From Trichobilharzia szidati (lineage: Eukaryota; Platyhelminthes; Trematoda; Strigeidida; Schistosomatidae), in the NCBI GenBank assembly GCA_944472155.2, contig OX235274.1:34532052-34596051 (forward strand): a stretch of DNA of 64,000 bases, read 5' to 3'. Below the pieces are notes generated by a model, which had not been told where the DNA came from, made no database searches, and saw only the letters and a list, made by a program, of their open reading frames with translations. Numbering within the stretch: position 1 is the stretch's first letter; each line of letters starts with the position of its first letter. Positions 43,355 to 54,329 of the stretch are shown here, in pieces. Position numbers and translations under genes: made by a program.

Positions 43355-43995
43355 GAGGAAGAATAGAATCCGGACACTACAACAGACTGTAATACCATTA
43401 TCATATAAAACTGATTTGATTATGAGCAATACGTTGCACTAGAAACGTTAAATGTAAATAACTAATGCTGCACCACCATCTACTATGCACCACACAAAAT
43501 GGCATCAATGTCACTCAGTGGTACAATGCTTGCTAGCCAAGCAAGTGGTCCGGAGTTCGATCCCCTCCCGACGCAGTACTTAACCTCACCTCATCAGAAG
43601 TAAATCAGAAAAATCGAGAGGGTTGGAAGTGAGTCAAGCAACCTTACCCGGTAGAGATACCACAGGTGTTACTGAAACTTCGAAGCCTTATATTCCATTT
43701 GGTGGAATGCAAAGGAATAAAACTGAATAACAGTAAATTAATAGAATCAGTGACTTTAATTTCTTTCACTTTGTCGACAACAATTAGTAGAATATATTCA
43801 GTTTGACAGAGCCTTGATAATTTTCACTGTCTAATAATTTTATAAAATTAACTTATATTACATAGTTTCACAGTTTGTTATTTGACCTCAAAACACATCA
43901 AGGATAGTTGTCTATAAAATAAATGAGAGAGATATAAATAGGATGAACTTTCAGTTCATGCTTATTTCTGTCTGGAAAGCAAAGTAATTTCAAGA
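43355..43995 (+). repeat. Repeat block shared with 35.6-36.0 kb, carrying a SINE
   Basis: Second copy of the unassigned block (TTTGTCGACAACAATTAGTA etc.). The SINE B copy at 43500-43735 interrupts it, whereas the first copy is uninterrupted. Confidence 0.7.
43500..43735 (+). repeat. tRNA-derived SINE family B, plus copy
   Basis: The head has CAGTGGTACAATGCTTGC (A box) and GAGTTCGATCC (B box). Tail GAAGCCTTATATTCCATTTG then AAAGGAATAAA. Confidence 0.8.
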
Positions 43996-44034
43996 TAGAT
44001 AGATAATAGTTTGTGTAGTTTGACTATTTAGGTT

Positions 44035-44830
44035 ATTGAAATGCTCTTCGGCCAGAAAGCAACAAGTTGACAGGAGAAGCATCCAGAGAAGATAGGACTT
44101 CAGGTGAACATAGAGAAAAGAGAGGTAATCAAGATTCCTGGACAACAACAACAGACAACAATCAGCATAAATGGGAGGAATCTGAAAGAAACAACCTCCT
44201 TTACCTACCCACCTACCTGGGAAGCATCGTTTCAACTACAGGCGGAACTGACAAGGATATCAAAGCAAGAATCGGAAAAGCAAGACAAGCTTTCACTACT
44301 CTCAAGTCTGTGTGGAGGTCAACAACACTCAGCATAAAAATTAAGATCCGGATTTTCAACTCCAATGTGACGTCAGTCAGTGCTACTATACGGATCAGAG
44401 ACTTGGCGCGTCATAAAGAGCATCTCAAACAAACTACAGACCTTCATTAACGGTTGTCTTTGCTCAATACTCAAGATCAGATGGCCGTCCGGGAAAGATC
44501 AGCAACAGAGATCTCTGGGAGCGAACCAACCAGGAACCGATTGTGAAACAAATAGGTAGGAAGAAATGGAGATGGATTGGCTGGCCATACTCTGAGGAAA
44601 CCATCAAGTGACATCACTAGACAAGCCATCACTCGAGTGGAACCCGAAACGGGAGCAGCGAGTTGGTCGTCAGTGCAAGGGTGACTTGGAAGAGGTCATG
44701 TGAAGAGGAGATGAAAACGTGTGGGCAGAACTGGAGCCAGGTGAAGACTCTAGCAGAGAACCGAACGCAATGGAGACGCACAGCTGAAGCCGTATGTTCC
44801 CCTAGGAATTAAAGGAAACAATAATAATAA
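44035..44830 (+). mobile_element. RTE (SR2-like) LINE, 3' fragment, young
   Basis: The frame 44067-44450 (127 codons) reads REDRTSGEHREKRGNQDSW, LGSIVSTTGGTDKDIKARIG and KARQAFTTLKSVWRSTTLS. C-terminal and tail follow to TTCCCCTAGGAATTAAAGG plus (TAA)n at 44815-44830. Few breaks. Confidence 0.85.
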
Positions 44831-44984
44831 TACTGATCATGTCTGCTGACGATTATCCTTACGATATACCAGTTGCACTACATACATGAGCAGATAAATA
44901 CCCAGTCATAATACAACCTACACTGCATGGCAACTGTTGGTAAGAACGTTAGTTCCATGTGTCCTCTTTAAAATGACGAATGTT

Positions 44985-45325
44985 TAAATAACTAAAGCTA
45001 AGGAAATTGAAGTGTCTGAACCGGATATCAGTCTTCCAGGTGATACATTCATGTTTTCTCATCCGAATATATTTGAATTCGAAAATTCTAGCAAATGATG
45101 AGTAAACACCTCTCCAAGAGAGGTGAATCTGAGATTTGAATAGAATTTACGTCTCTTGGATGAGATGATTAGGTGGTGACCGATCCCAAAAATTTGAGGA
45201 ATATCAGCATCCATAATGTTAATTAATTTACATCACAGCTATCTTTCTGAGAGTCAATATCTCAAGACCTCAAATCGAAGAATGTTCATGGATTTATGCA
45301 TATAATTTAGTGTCGATAGATTGTC
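44985..45325 (+). repeat. Uninterrupted copy of the 37.26-38.03 kb repeat
   Basis: Same landmarks as the 37 kb copy without the S-alpha insert. It runs up to the Merlin insertion site. Confidence 0.7.
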
Positions 45326-45442
45326 GAATAGGCCAAGTTCAACTTTAAGCACCACTAACTACCAATCAGCGAACGATGTCGAATTATCCAATGAGATTCA
45401 TGAAAGTGAGTTCAATGTTGTATAGCACTTGATTCGTTTCAA

Positions 45443-46325
45443 ATGCGTGCTCTAACGAAGTTACGGTTGCAGTATTGCCTGGATTTGGGGTTGCTTAGGA
45501 AAGAGAGAATTTTTTCGTGTGGTGGTGTGATGAGTTTAAAAAGCTTTAGCAGGTTGACTGATGGATATGTCCATCGTTGTGCAATTTGTTCGAGGCGAGT
45601 TAGCATTAGAGAAGGTAAGCTAATAATTTTAATATTTCGTAGGAACTTTTTTTGCAATGTCGCATCTCTCCTTAACGCAAATTTTACATATTTGCAACTA
45701 CTGGGTCTTAAAACAGTCGGTGAGAGCCGAAGCTGCTGAAACCGGGAATAGCCTCATCTCAACAGTTCAGTGGTATCAGCACTGCAGAGACATTGCATCG
45801 TTGAAAATGGAGAAAATTGCTTCTTTGTTGGGTGGAGAAGACATCGTTGTGCACGTCGACGAAACTGTGTTGCGGAAGAAAAAATACAACCGTAGTCGTC
45901 AGAGAACCAACAATATTTGGGTAATTGGTTTATACGACACCTCCCTCCAAAAAGGATTCGTGGAAAGAATAGCAGATAGAAAGTCAACTACTTTAATGCC
46001 TATTATTACCAGACTTGTGAAACGGGTATCAATAATACATATGGATGAATGGAAAGGTTACAACTCTCTGTCATCTCTTGGATATGTTCATCACAGAATG
46101 AACCATTCAGGTGATTTTGTCGATCCTATTACAAGGACATATACAAATTGTATAGAAGGATTTTGGCGAAGATTGAAAAATAGGATTAGGGCTATAAATG
46201 GATCTCAAAAGGATCTCATTTATAGTCATTTGGATGGATATATGCACAGAATGTGGTGTGACTTCTCTATTGGCAGTCCTATGCTTAACTGGGAGATGTT
46301 CCTCTCACATGTTAGAGAAAGATAG
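45443..46325 (+). CDS. Merlin transposase, DDE type, with a 28-nt intron
   Basis: The gene reads from ATG 45443 to the stop ending at 46325. The frame changes unless 45615-45642 is removed. That segment begins GTAAGC, ends TTTCGTAG and contains a CTAAT box. Joining 45614 to 45643 yields RRVSIREGTFFAMSHLSL, the expected IS1016/Merlin sequence at this point, and a 284-residue protein. N-terminus: CG/CxxC cysteines (residues 26, 46, 49) suggest a zinc-binding region. Catalytic triad: D130 (VHVDET), D192 (IIHMDEWKGY) and E229 (NCIEGFWRRLKNR), in an ISXO2/IS1595-like DDE domain. Without splicing the two frames (45443-45739 and 45657-46325) overlap. A programmed or accidental frameshift is the alternative, but the boundary motifs fit splicing better. 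Schistosomes do have unusually short introns. Confidence 0.88.
45615..45642 (+). other. Putative 28-nt GT-AG mini-intron in Merlin transposase
   Basis: Donor GTAAGC follows GAAG, and acceptor TTTCGTAG precedes GAAC. The length is not a multiple of three, and removal restores one continuous frame with conserved residues across the junction. Confidence 0.7.
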
Positions 46326-46559
46326 CCTGTGTAACAGTTTTATGCTACTTTTCCATAAATACACGTTTTCCTTTATCAAACATCCCTCTTTCGTGTGATT
46401 GGTCAGTTCAAGGTCGTTTGCTGATTGGTTGTTAATGGTGCTGAAAGTTTAACCTTGCCATCGAATAAACAGTTTACATGAGGAGGTCAGTTTGTGCGCC
46501 ATTAAACCTGAATCATCTCAAATGATTAATAATATGCTTTTTAGATTTTTTGACATAGA

Positions 46560-46890
46560 GGATCACAATCTCTATCAATGTAAGCCTGTTTTAGAACCAA
46601 TGGTTCATTTTACATAATAATATGTTCAACCCCCCCCTGGTCGTTTTCTTTTATTTTCCACCTTTACTTACCTAATTTTTCACCCTGCATTTCTCTACCT
46701 CTTATCTGTGACCGTGACTTGTAGACACTTGACCTAAATTGATGAAAGCTGTAATCCTTTATGTTCTATTGCCTTTTATATAAATGTGTGCTACAAGTAC
46801 GTGTGTGATTTAGAAGTCAGAAATGTGTTGCATAAATACACTTTACCTTTATGATCAATAACGTCTCATTATCGTGTCGTCAAAACAGCT
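46560..46890 (+). repeat. Probable Penelope-like 3' tail relic
   Basis: AAGTACGTGTGTGAT, TGTGTTGCATAAATACA and ACGTCTCATTAT correspond to the PLE tail at 31.85-31.93 and 49.56-49.64 kb. No coding part is readable. Confidence 0.4.
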
Positions 46891-47399
46891 ACGTATTTTA
46901 CTGATAATCAATTATGGATTGAGCTAAGCAATATGAAGCATAGATTAGCCAATTTATGAACTGTTTATTCAATAAGCTGTTGGCACTAAATTATGTACAT
47001 ACTCGCATGAGTGGTCTTCGACTTGAAGTTTAGAGGCAGTGGCTCTCAAAAAGATAGCTGTGATAAGAATCAGTTACAGTTAGTGCTACTTATATTCCGA
47101 CCACTTTTAAGATAGTTCACCAAACTAATTATCTTATGCAACAGAGGCAAATGTTATGGCGATCTCAGTTTCACCTTTCTTACTTGTTACTTAACACTTG
47201 CACCATTTTTCCAAATCACTTGTGTTAAGCTGAGAAATCATGAATGTATTGAATTCAGGAGTGACATTAAGATTTCATAATCAGAGAAGTAGATATATTG
47301 TGCCGGATGGAAATCTAAGTAGCTGAGTTGTTTCAAGTCGGCCACCATAAAAATTGACGCTTTAGTCACATGTGTTGAACAACCAATCCTACGAGTTTT
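46891..47399. other. Spacer, nothing recognised
   Basis: No feature could be supported. Confidence 0.35.
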
Positions 47400-47640
47400 C
47401 AGACATTAATATTATTCCTTTACGTTCTCGGTGGAACATAAGACTTCAGGCTAGAGGCTTGAAGTTTCTGTAGCAATGGTGATTATTTTTACAGGATGGG
47501 GTTGGTAGCTTCATGCCAACCTTCCCTCTTTACCAGTCTTATTACTAGCTTAGCAAGGTAAAGGAGTGTGTCGGCCGGGGTTCGAATCCCAAATCACCTT
47601 GGTGGTTGAGGAGCACTGTACCGCTGTGCCACTGACTCAC
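47400..47640 (-). repeat. tRNA-derived SINE family B, minus copy
   Basis: Full-length copy. Tail (CCTTTACGTTCTCGGTGGAA) at the left, body GGGGTTGGTAGCTTCATGCC, head GTCGGCCGGGGTTCGAATCC to CACTGACTC at the right. Confidence 0.8.
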
Positions 47641-47694
47641 AGAGGGTGAACAGCATTAAGTGACATCGGCTGATATAACACGTATCTACACATC

Positions 47695-47890
47695 AAATGT
47701 GCGCCTGTGGTTCGGCAGTGGAACGCTCGTCAGCCACTCATGTGATTCGGAGTTCGGTTCCCAGTCGACGCACTCCTAGGACTCACTAAGCCGATAGTAA
47801 GGCCAGTAAAGAGGGATTGTTTGGCGTGTGGCTAACAACTCCATCCCGTAAGAATAAAACCATTGTTACCAACACTTCAAGGCTATATAT
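47695..47890 (+). repeat. tRNA-derived SINE family B, plus copy
   Basis: The head (GGCAGTGGAACGCTCG, GAGTTCGGTTCCC) and body (CTAACAACTCCATCCCG) are present, but the extreme tail is missing. With the preceding minus copy it makes a head-to-head pair about 55 bp apart. Confidence 0.75.
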
Positions 47891-47984
47891 GTATCTCTGA
47901 GAATGATAAACAATTATCTTCCTCTTCTAAAGACGTATGTGATGTGCTATTCTGAACTTCAGTCATTCGACTTAAAGTTTAGGT

Positions 47985-48215
47985 GGCAGAAGAAGACTTA
48001 TCGCTCATGATTACAATATCATCGACATACCTTCTATAAAGTGGCACATTTTCGATTAAATCCTCCGATAAACTTTGAATATACGACATATATGTGTGTG
48101 TGGAAATGTAATCACACAAAATTTCAACTGTTTTAAGCAAAGGAGCATTAGTGAATAAAGAGTTTACATCAAAAGAGTACATATTTTTATTCATAATATT
48201 AATATCATCAAAAAA
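47985..48215 (-). pseudogene. Penelope-like RT fragment, minus arm
   Basis: The minus-strand frame (47979-48194) reads NMYSFDVNSLFTNAPLLKTV, EILCDYISTH and VPLYRRYVDDIVIMSDKS. These are catalytic blocks A and C, with YVDD intact, joined by an internal deletion. It lies directly against the inverted PLE that follows. Confidence 0.8.
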
Positions 48216-48249
48216 TTAATATTATGAATAAAAATATGTACTCTTTTTT
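48170..48249. repeat. Perfect 33-bp-arm palindrome at a PLE inversion junction
   Basis: Arms 48170-48202 and 48217-48249 are exact inverse copies (outer sequence AAAAGAGTACATATTTTTAT) around a 14-bp loop. The arms are the same PLE coding segment (NKNMYS) on both strands. Confidence 0.95.
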
Positions 48250-49690
48250 TCACCCCCTTCCCTATATCTTGTTTAAGGGATTTACTGCTTCTATGTGCTA
48301 GCAGTGTAAAGGTTTACATTTGAAGGCGATTGTTTCCACCAGGCTGATGGTGTTGCTATTGGAAGTCAGTTAGGGCTCCTTCTGCAGATATCTATATCTC
48401 GTACAATGAGAGTTTATCGGAGTATTTAATCGAAAATGTGCCACTTTACAGAAAATATGTCGACGAGATTGTAATCACGAGCGATAAGTCTTGTTCTGTC
48501 ACCTAAATGACAGTCGAATGACTGAAGTTCAGAACAGCATATCACTTACGTCTGTAGAAGAGGAAGATAATTGTTTATCTTCCCATGACATATTGATAAT
48601 TCGATGGCTTGATGGGTAAATAAAAGGATCTATTTATAGAAAACATACCTGGACAGGACAGTATCTTAATTACCACAGTTTCTGCCCTGTTCGATACAAA
48701 AGAACCTTAGTGAGTGAGGTGCCTCTTCAGTAGAATCCAAAGAATATGCACTAAAGACACACTTGATGAAGAAGAAAGAAAGTTGACAAAAACCCTGGTT
48801 GATAACAATTATCCAGACAAGTTCATCAGGAGATATTAAGAACACCAAGACCCACTCTCCAACTCGCCTCTTAGATGTCTACATCAAGCTACCCTATAGG
48901 GGGCGCCATAGCAGCTTGATAACTAGACAAAGATTGAACGCTGCTGTTAAAAAGACTTTTTATGCAGCTAATATCATAATCATTGAGAATGTGAAGCTAA
49001 TATATCCATCTAAGCCCTTTAGAACATGCGAAAAATGATGTCACATACCACTGTATTTACCAATTTGAATGTATGTGTGGACACACATACATAGGGAGGA
49101 CTCATCGATCTCTGCAAGTAAGGGTTGGCTTCAGAGCATATTCCTAAATGGCTGCTGAAACAATAGAATCTTCAGAACCCATTAATGGTGAGAACAGGAG
49201 ACCTAGCTCCTCTATTGCGAAACATATTATAGAGACAGAACATAAAATTGACGTTAACACATCTTTTAAACCTATATGTAAGACGTGTTTGGGGCGTATC
49301 CTTAAGTTTGTGGAAGACCTAGCTGGCAATTAGAAAGTGTAAAGCACCTTTATGCGTTCAAGGCAACAATTCGTCATCACACTAAACCTTCCTTGGTGAA
49401 CTTCGTTTCGATACCAGCCAGGATAGATGTAGTATTACCTCTGTTATTTGGTTTAGTGTTCTTTATCGTTATTTTGACCTTCAGTATGTCCTTTTAACTT
49501 GACCTAAGTCTATTTTCTCACCTCTTAACTCTTTATTAATTTCGTGCATAGATTCCTATGACAAGTCTGTGTGTGATTAGATTGTTCAAAATATGTTTCG
49601 CAAATACATTCACGATTCAGACAAATTACGTCTTCTTATTGCTCTGTCTAAATTCATAAAGGGAACTAATTGTTTTAATTTTGATAAGGT
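48216..49690 (+). pseudogene. Penelope-like element, RT to GIY-YIG and 3' tail
   Basis: Co-linear with 30430-31960. The RT middle near 48.40-48.60 kb is strongly broken. DVYIKLPYRGRHSSLITRQR (48799 frame) is the linker, NVKLIYPSKPFRTCEK follows, and SSSIAKHIIETEHKIDVNTS and CLGRILKFVEDLAGN (49148 frame) end the GIY-YIG region. The tail reaches about 49690. Not functional. Confidence 0.8.
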
Positions 49691-49859
49691 TAAAATTGTT
49701 ATTGAGTGAGAAGAACGGTAGTTGAGTTTCCACTTAGCAAGTGTGAAGAGGGTGAGAAAACGTACAAAACGAACAAATGAGAGTAATAATAGTGAATTAA
49801 TTAATAAAGGAAAAGCAAAGTAATCATTAGAAATTAAAAATAGAATATTTACAGGGAAC

Positions 49860-50115
49860 GATTAATGAAAAAGGGTTAAGACCAGAGTTCGGGATTGTAT
49901 TGCCGAGTTGCCAACGCCTCCTCCATACACGAACCGATACATCACGTCCCTTGTATCATTTGGCCTCACCTAGTAGATAATCTTGAAAGACGACTCTGGT
50001 GGAGCTACATGGCCTGAATTCATTAAGTGCTTGATAATTGAGCTGTTAACTGTCTTACGTTGTCCTTTTGCTAAACATGCTGGGTAATTTTCAGGGATGC
50101 ATTTGGAAAGCGTAC
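49860..50115 (-). pseudogene. Penelope-like GIY-YIG fragment (family of 59.9 kb)
   Basis: On the minus strand, a frame gives CIPENYPACLAKGQRKTVNS, SIIKHLMNSGHVAPPESSFK and IIY, then stop. It resembles the 59.9-60.5 kb protein (HCPAWLSRGEKK, SSILEHLVISGHRAPPHECF). Ends are cut. Confidence 0.7.
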
Positions 50116-50487
50116 GCTTTGTGCGACTATCAGAAAAAGCATTTTAGCTGTTAAAAGACTGAGTCTCTTCAGTACTTATCACTGTATCATTTGTCTTATG
50201 TCAATATGTTATTCCTCAAAGAATAGCAATAAATGCAAAGTTTACTACTGAATCACCTTTAATGTTGAGAAAACGGCTAGCTTATTATTATAACTTGAAT
50301 CCATTTAGACAATTAGTCTTTTAACTTTACTCTAAGATTATGGTAAAAATGTTGAAATTCCATTTGAACAGACTAGAAATAAGCGATAAAAGTTTAACAA
50401 TTGATTTTATTCATATTAATTATTCAAGAGTGAAAATTAGTGAAAAATAAGGTCGTCCTGTTGAACACTTTTCAAAAATAAAGAATC
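50116..50487. other. AT-rich spacer, nothing recognised
   Basis: No feature could be supported. Confidence 0.35.
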
Positions 50488-50600
50488 ATAATAATAATAA
50501 AGCTTCATTTCAGACAATATGCGAACATATGGTAGAGACAATTTCAGCGTATTTAGTCCCGAAAGGCTTTTTTCTTCATACAGGCTTTGCAATGTAAAGT
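50488..50600 (-). repeat. CR1/Jockey-like LINE, 3'-end fragment
   Basis: AATAATAATAAAGCTTCATTTCAGACAATA and CAATTTCAGCGTATTTAG parallel the LINE end at 21300-21370. Confidence 0.55.
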
Positions 50601-50719
50601 AATAATTTGAAGTGTATCTTCATTTCGTTGATGAATTGCTTAGCGTTTACTTAGAAGCAAGTTAAATCAGCGCGCAACTACTTTTTTAGGTCATTTTGTA
50701 TAACTGTGCGGTGAAATTA

Positions 50720-51210
50720 AACTTTATGATGGAAAGCAATTTCGGATTTTCAATACAAATGTCAAGTCAGTTCTTCTATACGGATCAGAAACTTGGCGGG
50801 ACACAAAGAATATTTCCAACAAGTTGCAGACCTTTATCAACAACTGTCTTCGTTCTATACTCAAGATCAGATGGCCGGAAAGAATCACCAACAAGAAACT
50901 ACGGGAAAAAACAAAACAAGAACCAATCACCCAACAAATATGCAGGAGAAAGTGGAGATGGATTGGACACTCTCTGAGGAGGCCGTTGGGTGACATCACG
51001 CGTCAGGCCATCACTCGAGTGGAATCTGAAAGGGAAGCGGCGAGTTGGACGTCCAAAGGTGACATGGAGGAGATCGTGTGAAGAGGAGCTGAAACAGTAT
51101 TGACTTACATGGATGCAGGTGAAAAGTGCAGCAGAAGACAGAAGCAAGTGGAGACGTGCAGTTGAACCCCTCTGTTTCACTAGGAACCCAAGGGAACAAT
51201 AATAATAATT
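50720..51210 (+). mobile_element. RTE (SR2-like) LINE, 3' fragment
   Basis: Starts near the FSIQMSSQFFYTD-equivalent of the VKSVLLYGSETW region. Frames at 50793 and 50824 read ISNKLQTFINNCLRSILKIR and GRSRRKWRWIGHTL-type text. The tail runs to CACTAGGAACCCAAGGGAAC plus (TAA)n near 51210. Confidence 0.85.
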
Positions 51211-51556
51211 TCAGTAGGCCAGTGATTCAAGCAGGCCGCCTTCGTGCAACTTCAAAGAATGAAGCAACACAGAAGTTTAGATGTACGATGATTGAGCAAT
51301 AAGGTAGTGACTGACTCTGCTGCTAAGAATTAGAATAATTTGATTCTATTTGATTGATTAGACTATCCGATTAACTTCACATTAATTAGAGAGTTGTAGT
51401 GTTAAGTGCTCTTTCGTTCTTGATTTCATAGGTGATGGCTGAAGGTGAAATAGTAATCTGGATCACAGAAGGATCTCAACCGCCAACCTGCAGATTATTA
51501 GTCCGATATAGTATTTTTACAGTTATTGTCATCTATATTGTAGATGATGGTCAGAT
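51211..51556. other. Spacer, nothing recognised
   Basis: No feature could be supported. Confidence 0.35.
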
Positions 51557-51905
51557 TGTGGTGACAGCTGTCTGCAAGACAAAATTGTAAACAACAGTTT
51601 ACGTCAGTGTTTACTTACCGAATCGGCGCCATGAGAAAAAAAATAATAACAAAGCTTAACTTTGAGGAACTCAACAACCATTCACAGCAGAATTAACGTG
51701 TGCAAATACGATTCGCAGATATATGGCTTAACTTTCTAAGAAATGGTCACAAGCAGTACAGAATAACCTTCAGCAAGAAAACAACCAATCAGAAAACGTT
51801 TCCCTGTTAACAATAACGAATAATAATGTACATAAAAATCTATAAATATCTCTTGATTTTCTCAATAAACGGTCTGTCGCCTGGCCCTTGTCTTCTGTTG
51901 TTACA
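51557..51905 (+). mobile_element. Solo LTR (copy 2), 349 bp
   Basis: Starts TGTGGTGACAGCTGTCTGC and ends CTTCTGTTGTTACA. Flanks AGAT (51553-51556) and GGAT (51906-51909) would be a 4-bp duplication with one change. Closely parallels copy 1 in full length, including GAATAATAATGTAC and CTCAATAAACGGTCTG. Confidence 0.88.
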
Positions 51906-52403
51906 GGATTATCTTCTTTTTCCGTTTGATATTTTTGTCTTGAATAAAGTGAATACTTCGGTTTATAGGCAAAATTTGTTTCAAAAAGCTTCAATGTTAT
52001 TCAGTAAATTAACAACTGAAGTATCTGAATACTGTTGTAACTTTGTTCAGCCAAAATATGCTAAAGATTTGAACTTTAGGGAAGCTCACGCGTCTTTTCT
52101 GAAAAATAGTGAAGCTGTTTTGAACTGACTGAGAACATAACCGAAGATTAGATTCTTTTGTGGAGAATTTATGACCCAGCGCCTTGAAATTGTTGTTAAT
52201 ACGTTGAGAAAATAAAGCTTGCAACCGTTATTCCTCACGTGGGAGCACACACGATTTGTGACTGGCACAAAAACCCACATAGCGTTTAAATGCAGAACAC
52301 GAACTTGAATGCATATGTATCTCTAAAAATCACATCAAACTCAGCATACTAACACTGTAATAAGCTCCATTTTTCAAACTACTCAATACAACCAGTAACT
52401 ATG
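51906..52403. other. Spacer, nothing recognised
   Basis: The 100-codon frame at 51826-52128 starts inside the LTR and shows no known motif. It is left unassigned. Confidence 0.35.
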
Positions 52404-52640
52404 TATTATTATTATTTAAACGCAGAAAAAACTTGGTACAATATGGCACCGAGAAAGATGCGCCACACAATAATAATAAAACAACATAGATTAAAAGTAA
52501 AAATATAAGTAGAAAACGGATAAAGGACTTCATCTGGAAGGAAAACAGTTATGTTTAACAAGTTCACACAGTATTCAAGCCCGACCACCACGGCAAGGTA
52601 GCAGTTATCGGCCGGGTAATTATGTAAAACTGTAACAATG
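52404..52640 (-). repeat. 3' end of an unidentified LINE
   Basis: A TATTATTATTATTTAAACGC tract at the left edge is followed by a moderately GC-rich stretch (GAGAAAGATGCGCCACACAA; GACCACCACGGCAAGGTAGC). This is the layout of a minus-strand LINE 3' end, but not of the RTE or CR1 copies elsewhere. Confidence 0.4.
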
Positions 52641-53820
52641 CTGGAAAAGACTCTTCATTTAGTCTGCCTATCTTTCAACTTTTCACATAAATCTAAATTG
52701 AGTTTAATTTCTTTGAAACTAATAGTACATTCATAAACTCCGAAATGGATTGCACCGAAAGCTGATTTTATGTCATAGTTATTTGTGAATGCCGTAGGAG
52801 TGATCTACACAAACTTCTATTGGAGCGACAGACAGTGAACTAGTTGAGTGTGTTGGCTACTTCATTTATTTGAGAAGTTTCATGAGTTCTAGTGAAATGG
52901 ACCCTAATCACATCTCAGAACGAATAGAGAAGACTTGTTCGGTAAATGACAAATTGTGTCATCTTTGTTGGATGTTGGGTTATACGTGACTTTGTTCAGT
53001 CATAATGAATTTAGGCGTAGAGTTTCCGCTGGAAAGGATAACTCGATCTACGAGGTTATAAAGCTTCATCTATTGAGTTGACTGAAATATAGGCTACTCA
53101 TAGTATGAAATAGCACGTGAAGTATGCTCAGGTTAGTAGAGTTTAAGGTGATCAGACTCACTACTGACATCGATCCATGAAGCCACTGACTATTGCTCTC
53201 ACCCAAGTAGACAGTTGTAAATTGTTGGACTATAGTCCTGAGAACTTAAAGGTCCGTGGTTGAAGGATCTTAGGAGGACATTTTGAGAGGGTTTATAGTG
53301 GCGCACAGTGCACTCTCTCGTCATCTTCAATACCCTGAGAATCTTCACTCATTTTTTATATAGTTATCGTCTCCATGTCATTGCAATTTGTCTGTTGTAG
53401 TAATATTCTATTATGGTCTCTTATTCTGTACGTTACTTCTATGTGTAATAACATGAATTTACACACTACTGTTCTCAGTTCTGCACTGACATAGTTTATT
53501 CTGATGGCTTTTCAAAATTTTAATTATGATTATAATCTTGGTAGGTATCTGAAAAAAGCTTCAGTAAAAATTGGTAATACCTGACCAAAAGTTGCATAAG
53601 TTCAGATTAGGTCGTCGTTGTCAAGTGCAATGGATTGATCACCTTGATCTCAAATTTTCAAAATGCGGGTGTGATTTAGAGCCAGCTTAAAAATATTCAC
53701 CAGTGTTAATTTAGTCATTGCTTGTACTTTGAAATCTATAAAGCTCTGAAGAAAGAAAACTGATTATTCTTCGCTTGAATAAGCTACACAGCCCACTTAT
53801 GTTCTCAATCAAGGTAATAC
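52641..53820. other. Long spacer, nothing recognised
   Basis: No coding, RNA or repeat feature could be supported. A weak tRNA-like stretch near 53200-53280 was considered but lacks clear boxes. Confidence 0.35.
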
Positions 53821-54172
53821 TGTAACGACAGAAGACAAGGGCCAGGTAACAGATCGTTTATTGAGAAAATCAAAAGATATTTATAGATTTTAATGTACAT
53901 TATTATTAGCGTTATTGTTAGCAGAGAAGCAACGTCTTCTGATTGGTTGCTTTCTTGCTCAAGGTTATTCTGTACAGCTTGTGACCATTTGTTACAAAGT
54001 TATGTATATATCTGCGAATCGTATTTGCACACGCTAAGTCTGCTGTGATTGGTTGTTGAGTTCCTCAAGGTTAGGCTTTGTTCTCGGTTTTTTCTCATGA
54101 CGCCGATTCCGTACGTGAACATTGACGTCAACCGTTGTTCACAGTTTTGGCCTGCAGACAGCTCTCACCACA
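53821..54172 (-). mobile_element. Solo LTR (copy 3), 352 bp, minus strand
   Basis: The plus strand starts TGTAACGACAGAAGAC and ends GCTCTCACCACA, so the LTR points to the left. Flanks ATAC (53817-53820) and CTAC (54173-54176) are a 4-bp duplication with one change. It is the inverse of copies 1 and 2 across its length. Confidence 0.88.
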
Positions 54173-54329
54173 CTACAACACAAAAATTAATTGGTTCTTC
54201 TGATAGTGGTTTCTAGCACGATGGATTTTGATTTACAGACGTAATGAAATTAGGAAGAACTTCAACCAGATTGTAACTAGAATTTAATTGATCTCTAAAT
54301 AAATCACTGAAACATCAGCAATATCCATT

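Larger units (their letters stand above)
45331..46459 (+). mobile_element. Complete Merlin DNA transposon
   Basis: A 1129-bp element with terminal inverted repeats of at least 50 bp. The left end starts GGCCAAGTTCAACTTTAAGC; the right end reverse-complemented starts GGCAAGGTTAAACTTTCAGC. Both continue through ACCAATCAGC and AACGA. It is flanked by an 8-bp target duplication with one mismatch, GTCGAATA (45323-45330) and ATCGAATA (46460-46467). One transposase gene lies inside, in plus orientation. Merlin transposases are related to bacterial IS1016/ISXO2 and Merlin is known from schistosomes. All parts needed for mobility appear present. The 640-bp MITE at 4.17 kb has similar ends. Confidence 0.93.

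Noticed and set aside
45443..46325. Bacterial insertion sequence or contamination
   Set aside because: ISXO2-like transposase alone would suggest it, but the eukaryotic Merlin TIRs, the 8-bp duplication and the likely intron fit an animal transposon within trematode repeats.
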